64,000 nt of DNA from contig MU130154.1 in the NCBI GenBank assembly GCA_015039465.1, positions 310,001 through 374,000 on the forward strand, read 5' to 3'. This document shows, piece by piece, positions 1 to 10,928 of the stretch. How positions within the stretch are numbered: the stretch's first letter is position 1; every line of letters begins with the position of its first letter. The notes under the pieces were generated by a model. The model did no database searches. It worked only from the letters and a program-made list of their open reading frames with translations, and had not been told where the DNA came from. The position numbers and the translations under genes were made by a program. This DNA is from Phlegmacium glaucopus. Its lineage: Eukaryota > Basidiomycota > Agaricomycetes > Agaricales > Cortinariaceae.

Positions 1-316
1 TATCGTCATGGTTCTTCGGCGACAAGCTTACACTACTCAATGCTGCCGGTGTGGCCATCACTGTCTGTGGTATGTCTGGATACTTTTTTCGGGTTCCCTG
101 ATTGACCTAGTTACACTGGTTTCAGGTATCGGATTATTCACACACCATAAATACCGCAAATCTATAGAATCAAAGGTTCCCCTAGATGCTCATGGCAACC
201 CGTTAACAGAGGTAGATGAAATAGTCGGACCGAGCGATAGTGAGGGGTATGTATACCTTGAAGAAAGGACGGGCTTGACTGGAGTAGCACGTGGCGAGGA
301 CGAAGAACGAGTTTAG
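1..316 (+). CDS. Nucleotide-sugar/triose-phosphate transporter family, SLC35C2-like (3' end only)
   Basis: The gene enters from outside the window, so only the last exons are visible. Reading from base 3 gives SSWFFGDKLTLLN, then AAGVAITVCG. An intron at 70-125 (GTATGT...TTTCAG) is removed, and the frame continues GIGLFTHHKYRKSIESK to a stop at 314-316. The FGDKLT...NxxGVxITVxG segment is the last membrane helix of the TPT/DMT transporter fold. The basic LFTHHKYRKS tail matches the SLC35C2/Ymd8 group of putative Golgi nucleotide-sugar transporters. The tail after the helix is acidic and soluble. Family assignment is inferred from this short C-terminus, and the substrate cannot be told. Confidence 0.7.
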   Translation, partial: IVMVLRRQAYTTQCCRCGHHCLWYVWILFSGSLIDLVTLVSGIGLFTHHKYRKSIESKVPLDAHGNPLTEVDEIVGPSDSEGYVYLEERTGLTGVARGEDEERV

Positions 317-780
317 CATGTGGCTGGCCGAGAGTTTCAAGGGGAAGGTTGACATGAAATAGGAGAGGATGCATGTAGAGAGTCGTTTCCGGGGATCGCG
401 GGGAGGCCGAGAGACGGTCTAAAAAATGAAAATATGACGGCGATTTGTCCCCATTTGGGATGCGCATGTGAGGAGGAGTTGAACTGTAAAGTTAGTGTGA
501 TGTATGCCGAGTGTAGCTGTTACCGTTGTAGGCGGAGTCAGAATCGGTGGGAATCCAAAGCCGCGGCGTTGCGGAGGCGCTCCAAGCAAGGATCCACAAC
601 TGAGCTTAGTCAGCTAAACAGGCGGGCTTGCCGCTTGACAACAAATTTTGACGTAAAAAATGAACTGGTTTGAAAAATAATATGTTTTGAACCAGATCCG
701 ATCGGAAGTTGGCAGAATGCATTTCCTTTATAACAACTCTCTCCTAGTAGTCCCTTCATTGCTCTCAAATTTTCCTTATC
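317..780. other. Intergenic, 3' UTR and promoter
   Basis: No open frame with recognisable protein similarity is present. The stretch holds the 3' untranslated region of the transporter and the upstream region of the Zn2Cys6 regulator that begins at 781. Confidence 0.5.
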
Positions 781-2505
781 ATGGACGACTCCTTCCAGTT
801 CATCATAGAATCTCCACAGCACAGTCAAGGTCATAAGAAACGTCCACGTCTCGTAACCTCCTGTGATAATTGGTATGCCCTCATAATATATACCCTACTT
901 TTGCTCTTACTCACTCACAATTCAGTCGTTTGAAGAAGATAAAGTGTCTTCAGCCATCTCCGGAGACAAAATGCGAAGCTTGTAAATCCGCAAAGATCCC
1001 CTGTCGTTTTCGTGACAGAGAGCGTTATTTTGCTGAACGCAGTAGAGCAATAGCTGGGCCAAATTCAGGTTTATATGCCACTGAACTGAGGTGTGCTCTC
1101 TTCAAACCATGTCCAACCTACTTTCTTTTATATCTTTTCCTCAGGTCTGAGCCTAGTGCAACGTTTGATGGGTTATCCATAGCCTCAGGCTCCTCCAGTC
1201 CTTCCATGTCCTCCCAATCAGATCCGCGTTCAAACTCTCATTCCCCTAAAGCCAATGGCATGGTCTCAGCAGACATCGGTTCTGTAAGATATCCATCTTA
1301 TCCTTCTGACCACCGTCATATATCCGGCCCGACGCACAAGTTCGTATCTTCTTAACACTCTTTTTCGTCAGTTCTCTAGACAAATCTTTCACAGGCATAA
1401 CAACCATCCGTCTATATCCTCATTCGATTCTTCGAGAAGTAACAACGGTTTACACTATAATAATTATCCTGGACATCCACCTTCGCAGTTACTTCACTAT
1501 CCTACTAGTTCCCGACCTAATTCATACCAACCTGACCAACGGTCAGTTCAACTATTCGATCCAGAGAATCCTCAGCGACCAAATCCAAGTTTGATGACGC
1601 ATTACATAAATGTCTTCTTCGAACAACATGCCTCAGAATTTCCTTTCCTTTCATACCAAGATGTATCAACGGATTTTTGGGACCAGAGACTCTCCTCCAT
1701 CTTAGCGAACTGCATAGCTGCCATGGCGTCGCAGTACGTCACAAGAAATTGCTTAAATAACAGACATCTGACCAAGGAAAAGGCTTTCCAGTCTTCCAGA
1801 GCTATCCATTCGAGGCCTACACAACGTTTCTGAAAGTTACATTGACGTCGCCAAGGTAAATCCCCATATATCAATCAATCCCCTTCCCTTACTCAACCTT
1901 TCCTAGAACCTGCTCCCTTCGGTCGCTCACCTTCCCTCTATGGAAACCTTGCATTCAATTATACTTCTCGCCTGGTTTGAGCACAGTCACCATAGGTTGC
2001 CTGGTATTTTCTGTCTTTAGCCTTTGTCATCCCAACAGCTCATGTCACACCGACAGGCTTCCGCACATTTTGTGCAATGGCGTTTAAAATGTCTACTGAC
2101 CTTGGTCTCCAAGATGCTGCGTCGATTGAGATGTGCCTTGGTGAATACGAGCGTCAGCGCAGGCGGACAACAATGGCAGCTATCATGCATCTACATATGA
2201 CTTATAATTCAGGCACGTTTCTTTCCATCATCAGTCTCCGTTTCTTTACTCATCCTTCTTTAGTCCGTCAATAGATAAATAGTACTACTTCCCTTTGCAT
2301 GGTATCCTCACTTATAACACTTTATTTATTGAGCATTTCATTATAATAATTCCTAATTTCATATTATTGCAGTTCGTGTCCTCCCAACAAAAGTTCAGAG
2401 CCTTTTGAGCTTCCGAAATGTTCGAGATATCGCTCTGCAGAGTCCAATGACACTCGATTTATTAACTCGTCGCCCGACGACGTCGGACGAGAGAGAGACG
2501 CGTAA
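781..2505 (+). CDS. Zn2Cys6 fungal transcription factor, apparently C-terminally truncated
   Basis: The start at 781 gives MDDSFQFIIESPQ, and the zinc cluster is assembled across the first intron: CDNCRLKKIKC, then CEACKSAKIPC. Exons supported by translation are 781-872, 926-1090, 1145-1339, 1395-1733, 1792-1855, 1907-2003 and 2057 to about 2212. All these introns are 53-58 nt. After a disordered Ser/Asn/Pro linker comes the start of the fungal-specific regulatory domain (LMTHYINVFFEQH, SIRGLHNVSESY, VAHLPSMETLHSIILL, FKMSTDLGLQDAASIE). This is a DNA-binding regulator of unknown targets, expected to be nuclear. After about 2212 the reading frame cannot be followed with confidence. One option is a long intron to 2373 and a last exon to about 2505. 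The regulatory domain would then stop at roughly residue 370-460, well short of the usual 700 or more. Confidence 0.7.
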
Positions 2506-2649
2506 GTTACAACAACACAGCATATTGAAACATGTACATCAGCGCCGCTTCTGCTTATTCAACCGGTCTCCAAAGTTCCGACCCCTCAAATGTCGGAATA
2601 TTTCTAAAAATATTCTCTCCAATTTGATTTATCTGCGCAGTAATGTGAC

Positions 2650-5600
2650 TTGAACGGTCATTGGACCTTAAAGCATGATCAAACGGTCCGCCTCAAGATT
2701 CAAGCTTCAACAGAGTAGCAGCAGATGTATCCGTATGCGAGCTTCAGCAAGATTATGAACAGAATCAGCCACTTTGATAATCAACTTGAAATGTTAAAAA
2801 CGGAAAGCCATCTTTTGCCGGGTTCAAGATTTGCACTTGATCCGAAAAGACAGGCGAACGGTTTACAGAGAATCAACCTCAATTTTAGAGTCACATTTGA
2901 ATACTCGCCCAAAATGGACGCACCTATCTTGCACACCAGAACAAAACAGCTGAAACTTTTATGACATAGATCAAGATTGCTCATAAAGTGCCTACCAACT
3001 TGAACTTATATACAACTTTGCCAAGTGATTTGAATGGTATTGATCATTGCACGGCCGGTCTGATTCTCAAACTTGGCCATCCGATGATCCGTTAAGAAGA
3101 TGAGCTTTGATCCACTTACATAAGAATTGCGTGTTTGCGTTTATATCGTAGATCTCCATGCTACTTAATCTCGTACCCCGACTGCTTCGCAGCACGGGTC
3201 TACGAGCCTCTAAGGATGTCATTAAGATCGGTCCGTTCCAATTTTTGGCTATATGGCATCAACATGAGCGAAGAGTCTTGGTCGAAAAATTTCTTTGCTT
3301 GGTATTGATCAAATATTCCATGTCATCTTTGATTGCCACCATGACCATAATAAGCGGTGTCTTACACTGTTCCACATGCAACTGCCATCTGTTTGATCAA
3401 AATCAGCTTCAAAATTTACTCTGTTGCCTGCGATGTTACGTCGGAGTGGGATATGGCGTTGTCATCCGGGCAATCTGTGGATATATCCGTATACAATGTG
3501 TATCATCTTTTCATGCATTTCAATCTGACGCCCGCTTGCCATTTAGAAACTCGAGGCTTGGAAAGCTGCCTACACTATCGCAGATTAATCGCTTGCTCAT
3601 TAATATGGGTGTCGATGATCAGTTGCACGTTCAAATCGTGGAATGAAGTTTTGTAAACGAGTTGGCTAACCTGTCGTTGGATGACTTGTCGTTACCCTAC
3701 AGTTATCCTGGGGCCCAAATACCAGGTAGCTACAAGGATTGACGTGGGTTTTTCCTGTTTCTCCTCGTACACATTACTGCATTCAACACCTGCGACCCTT
3801 GAAAGGATCTCCGCCGCCTTTTCCTCATCATCTGGTAAGCAAGTGACAAAACTTTGTCTATAGGACGAATCCAGTTTGGCGCATGATATTCATGAAACAC
3901 GCTCACATGCTAAAGACTTTGCTTTTGATCCGAGCATCTGGAGAGGCAAAATGGCAGGTCGAACCCAAGTAAAATTAAAAGTTTTGTCAATTGACATTAC
4001 TTTTAGGGGCCCGGATACAGCCAAAAACCCTTGATAATAATGATCCATGCTTAAGAATTCTTTTCTGCCTGGCCGTTAGAAATTATCGTTCAGATGTGTA
4101 GCGTCTGCATCGAGTACGCCAATTTTCACAATATTTATTTGTCAAATTTCAGTTGTCATGGAGCCTTTTTTTAATCACCCAAGTAGGTTTCATAAAGATT
4201 CTATGAAGAGCTAAACGGCGCCAACACCCTGGTAAGAGCCTGAAGCAGACATCTTACCATGCATAGACGAGCGAGGGAGTGCAACCAACATTATGTAGTG
4301 TGTTACATATCGTCAAGCTGTCTATCAAAAAATACAGTTGCTTTACAATAAACTTCTGAATGACATCGGCCGGAGTCCCATGCGACTTTCCCAACTTTGC
4401 CACCATCGTCATGATACATGTCCTCAACCTGAGTAATACAACTTGCATGAATTCAAACTTTTGTAACATCTGTCCCTGCGTTTAGTTGTTGTTAAAACAT
4501 CCAGGTAAGTATACCAATATTCTAGTTACGGAACAGGAACCACGTCATTTAACTTTCCTCTCATAAGGCGTCCCTGGGTTTGCGTTTCACCATGGATACG
4601 TACATTAATTTCACTTCATCATTTCCAGTCGTTTGTGATTTGGACCCTTGATATTTATACACCTGAGACACCAGAAAAAGAGGCTTGATTAATACGGGTG
4701 CTGTTGAGGTCAAAACAAATTAGATAAATGTGAAAACCTATCGTTCTCTCTAGAACAAGCGATCTGCACTGGTAAAAATCGTTGTATTCCAATGATTTCA
4801 GACTAAAAAATTGTGCTTCTCAAAGTATTATACTACCTACTTTACAAGTCCGTGAATTTGCACTTTACCTGATCTGGATTCTGGATCCTCAAGCCCCCTG
4901 ATTGTTTTCGAGCGCGTTTCGCGCGTCATCTTTTTAACCACACATTATTTCATAACAAGATAGTAAGTAGACTCGCCACCAGTACGTTATGCGTGTCTGC
5001 ATCCAAACAGGTACATCAATAACAACAAGGACAACATCACCTTTCTGACTTCGAACCTTTCGGAGCCCGAATCGTGTGAGCCTAACAAAATCCGGTTCGG
5101 AGTTTCCATGCCTGCCATATCTGGCATCTGCTCAAGACATCCGCTCGAGTTGAATTTTGGAGAGAAAGTTATGTTGAAAGTACATCACCTCCAAGGTAAT
5201 CAACCATAAGTCTAAACTCATTAGCATAGTTGAAAAACTAGCTTATATCATAATATCAACTCGTTGTAGATACAATGCCGTATATCAGTATCGGTATTCC
5301 GGCCCGAATAAATCATTGTAGAATCTCCTCATCGATGATTCGATGAGAATTGGGCCGAACCTTCTATGTGAACTGACAGGCAAGTTGAGTTCCTTCAAAC
5401 TACTTACATAAACACCCAATTTGGCTTGTGTTGTTGAATCAGACCAAAAATATCCCTGTAATGAATTTATCACATTTACATCGCACGGTAAGTATGTACG
5501 GTAGCTTCCTATGGACATTGAGAAGCATTGAGAAAAGGATCCGAATTCACAATCCCTATGATATTTTTTTTCCGAGTATGATAGTAGTATGCTTCTCGCG

Positions 5601-5980
5601 ACGTGGGCCTAAGCCTGCCTAAACCCACGAATATTTTCATAAATCAGGTCCCCAATCAAGGGTTCAGCAGAGATTGACGATTTGGAGTTTCCATTCCTGG
5701 AACTTGAATTTTTGGACAGAATATCTTCATTACATCAGAACTACAATCATAATGCCAGTAAGGTCATCATTACATTGCCTGAACCAGTAATTTTGTTATT
5801 TTGAAAGAACCCTGCACATGATTAATATGTTTTCAACATGAAAGCATACATAGTTCGGACATTGTTTGCAAATGCTATTTGTTTTCTTGATACATTTACT
5901 ACGACTTCTGTGAATATGGAATCTAAATTATAGTAAATAACCTAGCTGTGTCGCTTGCGCAGATCTATTGTTTGAGGTTG
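2650..5980. other. 3.3-kb AT-rich block with no recognisable gene
   Basis: I see only short overlapping open frames without family features. The longest, at 3158-3646, overlaps another frame for most of its length and shows no domain. Two partly similar segments occur near 5095-5165 and 5680-5715, both with a GGAGTTTCCAT core followed by a TTGAATTTT core, which suggests old, eroded repeats. The block lies directly downstream of a regulator that has lost its C-terminus, so it may hold decayed transposon and gene sequence. I could not identify the source. Confidence 0.4.
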
Positions 5981-5983
5981 GCT

Positions 5984-7182
5984 CTACCGAGAGTCCACGA
6001 GTCCACCCCATGGCACATATCCGTTGAACAGGGCACTCCCGCCGTCAGGACACCATTCAAGCAAGGGTACCAATTCCGGAGATGAAATGTGATATGGATG
6101 GAATCGAGAGTGAGGATTCCTTTGTCGACGTTTTGTCAGAAGCATGGAATGACATCCATACTTGTCGTGGGTGTAGGGAAGATATCCGTTCTGTTGCTAT
6201 TGTAAAAACAGCATGGTCAGAGCCTTTTATATAACAGTCAAAAAAGGTTCAAACCTCTCCATGCACAGCATCTGATCTGTGACCGTCTTCTGGATCGACT
6301 CCAACGTAGTTGAACTTGTCGCTAGGCCATCGAAGAGCCTCTCGATGGAGTTTAGTGAAGCGTGGCCTTTTGAATTCATAACCTACAACAGTTATCGTTG
6401 AAGGGAAGTGGCCGGTGAATTCATGAAACCGAGCAATGGAGAATAAGAGGTTTTGGAACGAGTCCAAAGCGTAGTTTTCTGTAGTTGACCTCTCAAAAAG
6501 TAACTGGTCAGGCAGCAACCTGGCGGCCTGGGCTAGCCGTAGGTATGATTCAGCCTCCGTCGTAGAAGACAGAGGCTTGGTCTGTCCTCTGTTAAACAAG
6601 TCAAGGATGACTTCAATCCCTACTCAACGTCAAAGCCAACTAGACACACCCAGAGAAAATCAGAAGAGAATGCGGGTCTTTGTTGGCGAGTTCGGCGCTA
6701 GCAAATTTGAATCGCGAAGTTAATAGATATGTCAATGTGAAAACAACTATATACCTTCGTGCAATATGTTCATAAAAAGCCCGCACACGACCTGCACCCT
6801 GCTGATATGACTCAAGGATCCAATCTTTATCCTCTAACCATGAATCCGATCCTCTCCAGATTGCATGACAAGGAACAACAATAAGGTTATTGAGGTTGTT
6901 TCGCTTGGAAGGTCGCTCAACAGTAGCAAATTGAAGCTTTGCTCTCTGCTGGATATTAGGGTCCAACGAAGGATGAAATGCCCAATATCGTAAGTTCAGG
7001 ATTAAAGATATGGCAAGACAACCGGCCAACAGAAATACGCCAAGGTTGGTGATTCGTGACCGTCTAGATAAAGACTCTAGTCTGTTATGGCGGCTTCCTC
7101 CAGTGGTTATTAGGCGTAGTGGCTTCCGATGGTACCTTGCCAATGCTGGTGATGGAAGCATGGGTTGATCCCGAGGGTGCAA
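5984..7182 (-). CDS. DUF218 (YdcF-like) single-pass membrane protein
   Basis: Four exons are supported: 7182-6755, 6697-6650, 6588-6255 and 6196-5984 (sum 1023 nt, 340 residues). Introns are 57-61 nt. After a basic N-terminal tail there is one membrane segment (NLGVFLLAGCLAISLILNLR), giving type II topology. The DUF218 core follows: LIVVPCHAIW, RSAELANKDPHSLLIFSGG, STTEAESYLRLA, ALDSFQNLLFSIARF, and TVVGYEFKRPRFTKLH. The C-terminal exon gives YTHDKYGCHSMLLTKRR and PELVPLLEWCP, as in fungal family members. YdcF-type domains are linked to cell-envelope and vesicular functions, but the enzymatic role in fungi is not settled. The canonical loop reads VPCHAIW here, where relatives often have VPGHAIW. 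Confidence 0.85.
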
Positions 7183-7255
7183 TATCCTTGACAGATCTGG
7201 TAGCGTTTATCTCCATCTACTAACCAAATATAATTCAGGTCTACATAAAACATAT

Positions 7256-9039
7256 CTAAACTTTTCCCTCAGCAATTTTATACTCTCTTGCTACTGCCCA
7301 TATGACAGCTTCTTCTACGTCTTGTGCAAAATATGTCGGTGAGTGCGTTGGAAGCCCCTGCGCGGGGTCAAAAACTCCAGTGTTCACCAAGATTGAAGAC
7401 CATTTGGCTGCATTGGCACCAGCAATATCTTCCATTCGGGTCAATATTTAATTGAGTATCGTGAAGCAGCGCTCATACCTGATTCTGGATTGTCTAAATT
7501 GAGAGAGTTGTTAGCAAATATTCACATGGTATTCTGCCAAGATTACCTCCGACCATGTATCTGTTATCATGGAAGGATAATGAGTATAAGTAACGTAGCG
7601 TTCGAAAGGCTGCGTACATATTCGAGAGGGTCTTGATACTCCCATAGAGATCTTCGACTTGAGCCTTCAAAACCTGTTCCGCAAACTCATACGTTTCTTT
7701 AGTTGGCTTGCCAAACTGCACATAAGGGTACTCGTTCCCGGTCAAAGCCTGCAGATTATTTTTTAGGATTGACACCAAAAGGCCAAAATCAAACTTTTTA
7801 TACCCGGAATACTGCCTGAAACGCAACCTTGAAGGCTCCTTGACCCAGTCTTGGCAGGCTGAAATCAGACCTCCAGATAAGGTCAGGATTGCAAAAGACC
7901 AGCTCAACTGGATTTTGCTGCTGATTGATAGGAATGTGGGGGCCACCAACAAAGCCACCGGATTGGATAACATCACATGCGATTTGAACTGAACGTTTGC
8001 ATAAGCAGCTGCTCTTTAATGATGACGAATAATGGCCCTGCTCACTATCCATAGCCCAGTTCCGGGGATCATGAAATACGAATATTGCAGATAATGGAGT
8101 ATGTGAGAAATCTACAGGCTGCGGTAAATGGTCAATAAAACCATTGGTCCGAGTTGTCAAGGAAAGGGTCATTCCTTTGCTGCGTTTTGTTCCAATTCAG
8201 AGAGGGTATGAAATGGCCAGGTCCTTGGCCAAGATGAGTGAAAAGTTGGAAATTGACATAGTATTCTTACGACGGATTCCAGGCCAATATATCCAATGTT
8301 GTGAAGACATTTTGGAACCCATACCTGAAACGCCTGGTGTCAGTTTTAGGTCAATAAATGAACAAAGATGTACAACAATACCCTTTGGCCACCTCACGTA
8401 CCTTGCCCAATCGTCCACCGAGAACTAGTACGGATTTATCGGAGTATTTATGAGAGAACTTCTTTAGGATGGTGTGTGCTTGAATGTATTGATTCGGGGT
8501 TATCTAAGAAATAAATCAATAAAGAGTCTTGCAAAATAGATAGCGAATGTACAGGCACTCCAAGTTGACTGCTCAATTTTCTACACCTTTCATCCTCACC
8601 GACACCTCCACCATTTGTCAACTATAAGAGGGATATTAAAGCCCTTGCCAAGTCAATCAGATGAGAGATACGCACAAGGATGTATGGAATTTTTCTGCCG
8701 GAAATCAGCCTCTGATGGTGAAAAATGGTTGTAACACCCACTTCCTGAAAAGGTTATTCCCTTCCAGTACTTTGAGGGCGCGTCGCGCAGCAGGGAGCGC
8801 ATCCTTTCCTCGGATAAGAACGCCGTCCTGGAATGATAATCCGAGTGAATAGATGGCCTCTTTCTCTATTGGAGAAGTGGCGTCCGTACAATGTCAAATG
8901 CAAATGTCAAAGGAGGTTGAGTAGTTGTCGTGTTATATCTCCGAGTTTCCAAACTATTTCCAACAGAAGAAAGGCCTACAGTAGGTAGGAGTAGTTTCAG
9001 ACAGCGGGTCCTAGCCAAAGGACGCGTGAAATTGTTCAT
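7256..9039 (-). CDS. HAD-superfamily hydrolase, CECR5/HDHD5 type (yeast YKR070W-like)
   Basis: Thirteen exons join to 1134 nt (377 residues): 9039-8890, 8827-8742, 8694-8676, 8621-8553, 8503-8382, 8324-8271, 8223-8181, 8118-8046, 7988-7804, 7748-7618, 7560-7547, 7493-7479, 7428-7256. The first HAD motif, FAFDIDGVLIRG, spans intron 1. The second, IPYILLTNGGGV, spans introns 2-3. Then come QYIQAHTILKK, VLVLGGRLGK, SAIFVFHDPRNWA, VELVFCNPDLIWRSDF, PYVQFGKPTKETYEFAE, and the late acidic motif YMVGDNPESDIAGANAAKW. That last motif is encoded partly by exons of 14 and 15 nt. The N-terminus chosen (MNNFTRPLARTR) is basic and hydroxylated, consistent with mitochondrial import as known for YKR070W. One intron (8119-8180) must start with GC. 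The physiological substrate is unknown. Confidence 0.88.
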
Positions 9040-9158
9040 ATAAGTTCTATCTATGAGGGTTGTGTTGTGGCAGACCAAACAATCAATGTTTAACTGATTC
9101 ATCCCATGTACGCGTAGAAAGGTGCGAATTAATTTTTTCAAGCTTGGTTACGAACTCA

Positions 9159-9167
9159 TATATAATA
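9159..9167 (+). promoter_or_regulatory. Candidate TATA box of the fucosyltransferase-like gene
   Basis: TATATAATA stands in the space between two divergent genes. If it is used, transcription would start near 9190, which would favour translation from the ATG at 9261 rather than 9122 or 9180. Based on sequence match only. Confidence 0.3.
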
Positions 9168-9179
9168 GATATCTCAGAA

Positions 9180-10783
9180 TGATTCCATTTAGAGTCAGCA
9201 AAGTCTCTCAACACGCCAATGCGTCACCTTCAGTATCTTTAGAACGAGGGGCCTACAGAATGCGCGCACCAACCATTCGACCTGTACCTCTTAACTTAAA
9301 CGGAAAAACGGTCCGAGCTAGAAGCTCGCCAGAGCATAGGATGAACAGAAATCTAGCCTTTTTTCTCATCCTGCTCACGCTGGCCTGTATCAGTTCCTTC
9401 GGAACAGCTTATTATCTGTTCGCAACGAGGTGGGAACTCCCAGTGATTTCTGTGCCTTCCACCATCGCTAATTCGAACTCGCAAGCCAACGCGTTCGGAA
9501 TTCCTAGGAACACCACGAAACGAAGGGTGGGCTATCTTTCATACTTGCCACATAGTGGCTTCCATAACCAACGCATCGCTTTCGAAAATGCTCTGCTCCT
9601 TGCATATCTTCTCCGTCGCACTTTACTTGTACCGCCAATTCGTCTTGGCAATAAACCTATCCGTTACATCGATTACGATACCCTCTCACGATATCATGAA
9701 TTGGCTAGCAAACATGGATTGAGTCACTGTCCCAGGGTCCCGCCTTATATCTCTCGCCCGCCAGAATGTCTGGATTACTTTGAAACTTCGTATATTCCTT
9801 GGAATTGGCTAGTTAATCTCTCAGTAATCGAAGCTCATCAACCCATCATCCACCGTCCTGATATGACGCAGTCATGGATAGAAGCAAATTTGGACATAGC
9901 GCCGTCAGATACACTTGTTTTGCGAGATACTTCACCATATCAGTTTCGCTTTCTGGACACCGTTAATGATGTTTCCCCTTCAAAACATAAATTTCTGGAG
10001 GACATCTATCTCAGCGACCTAGCCAAGTCGAAAACGGGCCTTCTACAAATTGGTACCCTTTTTGGCTCTTCTCGCTTGCGTCTGAAAAATATGGAAAACA
10101 TTCTGTATCGTGGTCTCATTCGACGCAGCATGGTCTTCGCCAACGATGACCTGATGCGCGCAGCATATTCGATTACAGGCGCACTCAACGGCCATTACCT
10201 CGGCGTGCACCTAAGATCTGGCGATGGAAATTTCAGGGCCAGGATTGAAGATACAGTTAGATCGAGTTGGCGGAATCTTTTGCATCAAATTCTAGGTTTC
10301 CCAAATGGGATGGTCTGTGATATTGAAAAACTCCTAAACGAGACACCATCAAGATTTTGTCAACCAGAGACAATAGATTCGAAACAGAGAACAATTGGTT
10401 CGTCACCCATCAATGTTTTAGCCGCACCATTATCAAGGTTCATCAAATGTCGCTCTCCCCTGCACCGAAAAGATGGCTACGAGACGCTCAACACTCCACT
10501 ATATGTCTCAACTGATATTGAAAACCCTCAAACGCATCCACAGCTATCTATTTTCCGCAAGACATTTCCCTGCATTTTCTTTCTTGAGGACTTCCCAAAA
10601 GAGATTAAAGCCTTGGATCACCTGAGAAGCCCGATTGATGAAGTAAATTTAGGATCTTTTTTGAGGCCATTTGTTGATGCGCTGGTGGTGAGTAAAGCTG
10701 TAAAGGTTGTAGGTACTGAAGGCAGTACTTTTAGCAAGTTCATTGAAGATATCTTATGGCATAATGATACCATATTGTTGTAG
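9180..10783 (+). CDS. GDP-fucose O-fucosyltransferase-like type II membrane glycosyltransferase
   Basis: This is an intronless frame, unusual for this window. After a basic cytoplasmic tail there is one signal-anchor segment (LAFFLILLTLACISSFGTAY), then a lumenal domain. The domain opens with VGYLSYLPHSGFHNQRIAFENALLLAYLL, carrying the GxNNQR-like donor loop in the form GFHNQR. It later holds YLGVHLRSGDG, matching the HxRxGD motif of the O-fucosyltransferase fold, and VVGTEGSTFSKFI near the end, as in the GDP-binding region. It is probably a Golgi or ER enzyme that transfers fucose or a related sugar; the acceptor cannot be predicted. ATGs at 9122, 9180 and 9261 are in frame. The longest form starts at 9122, but a TATA-like site at 9159 argues for 9180 or 9261. 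Confidence 0.75.
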
Positions 10784-10852
10784 AGAGGGGTTGATTACAC
10801 TGCCATTTGTCAGTTGCGATGCTGGCGGTGTTTGTTGCCAGGGCTTTTGATG

Positions 10853-10862
10853 TATATATAAA
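10853..10862 (+). promoter_or_regulatory. Candidate TATA box of the VTS1-like gene
   Basis: TATATATAAA lies 67 bases before the start codon at 10929, in the gap after the convergent end of the upstream gene. The match to the consensus is good and the distance fits a short 5' leader. Confidence 0.45.
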
Positions 10863-10928
10863 GGACCTGCCCATTGAATCCTCTTTTCCTTGTCCCTGGT
10901 ACCCCGTCCTAAGCAAATCGATTATACA

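Noticed and set aside
3158..3646. 162-codon open frame in the gene-free block
   Set aside because: No domain, an overlapping frame of similar quality, and no splice or start context.
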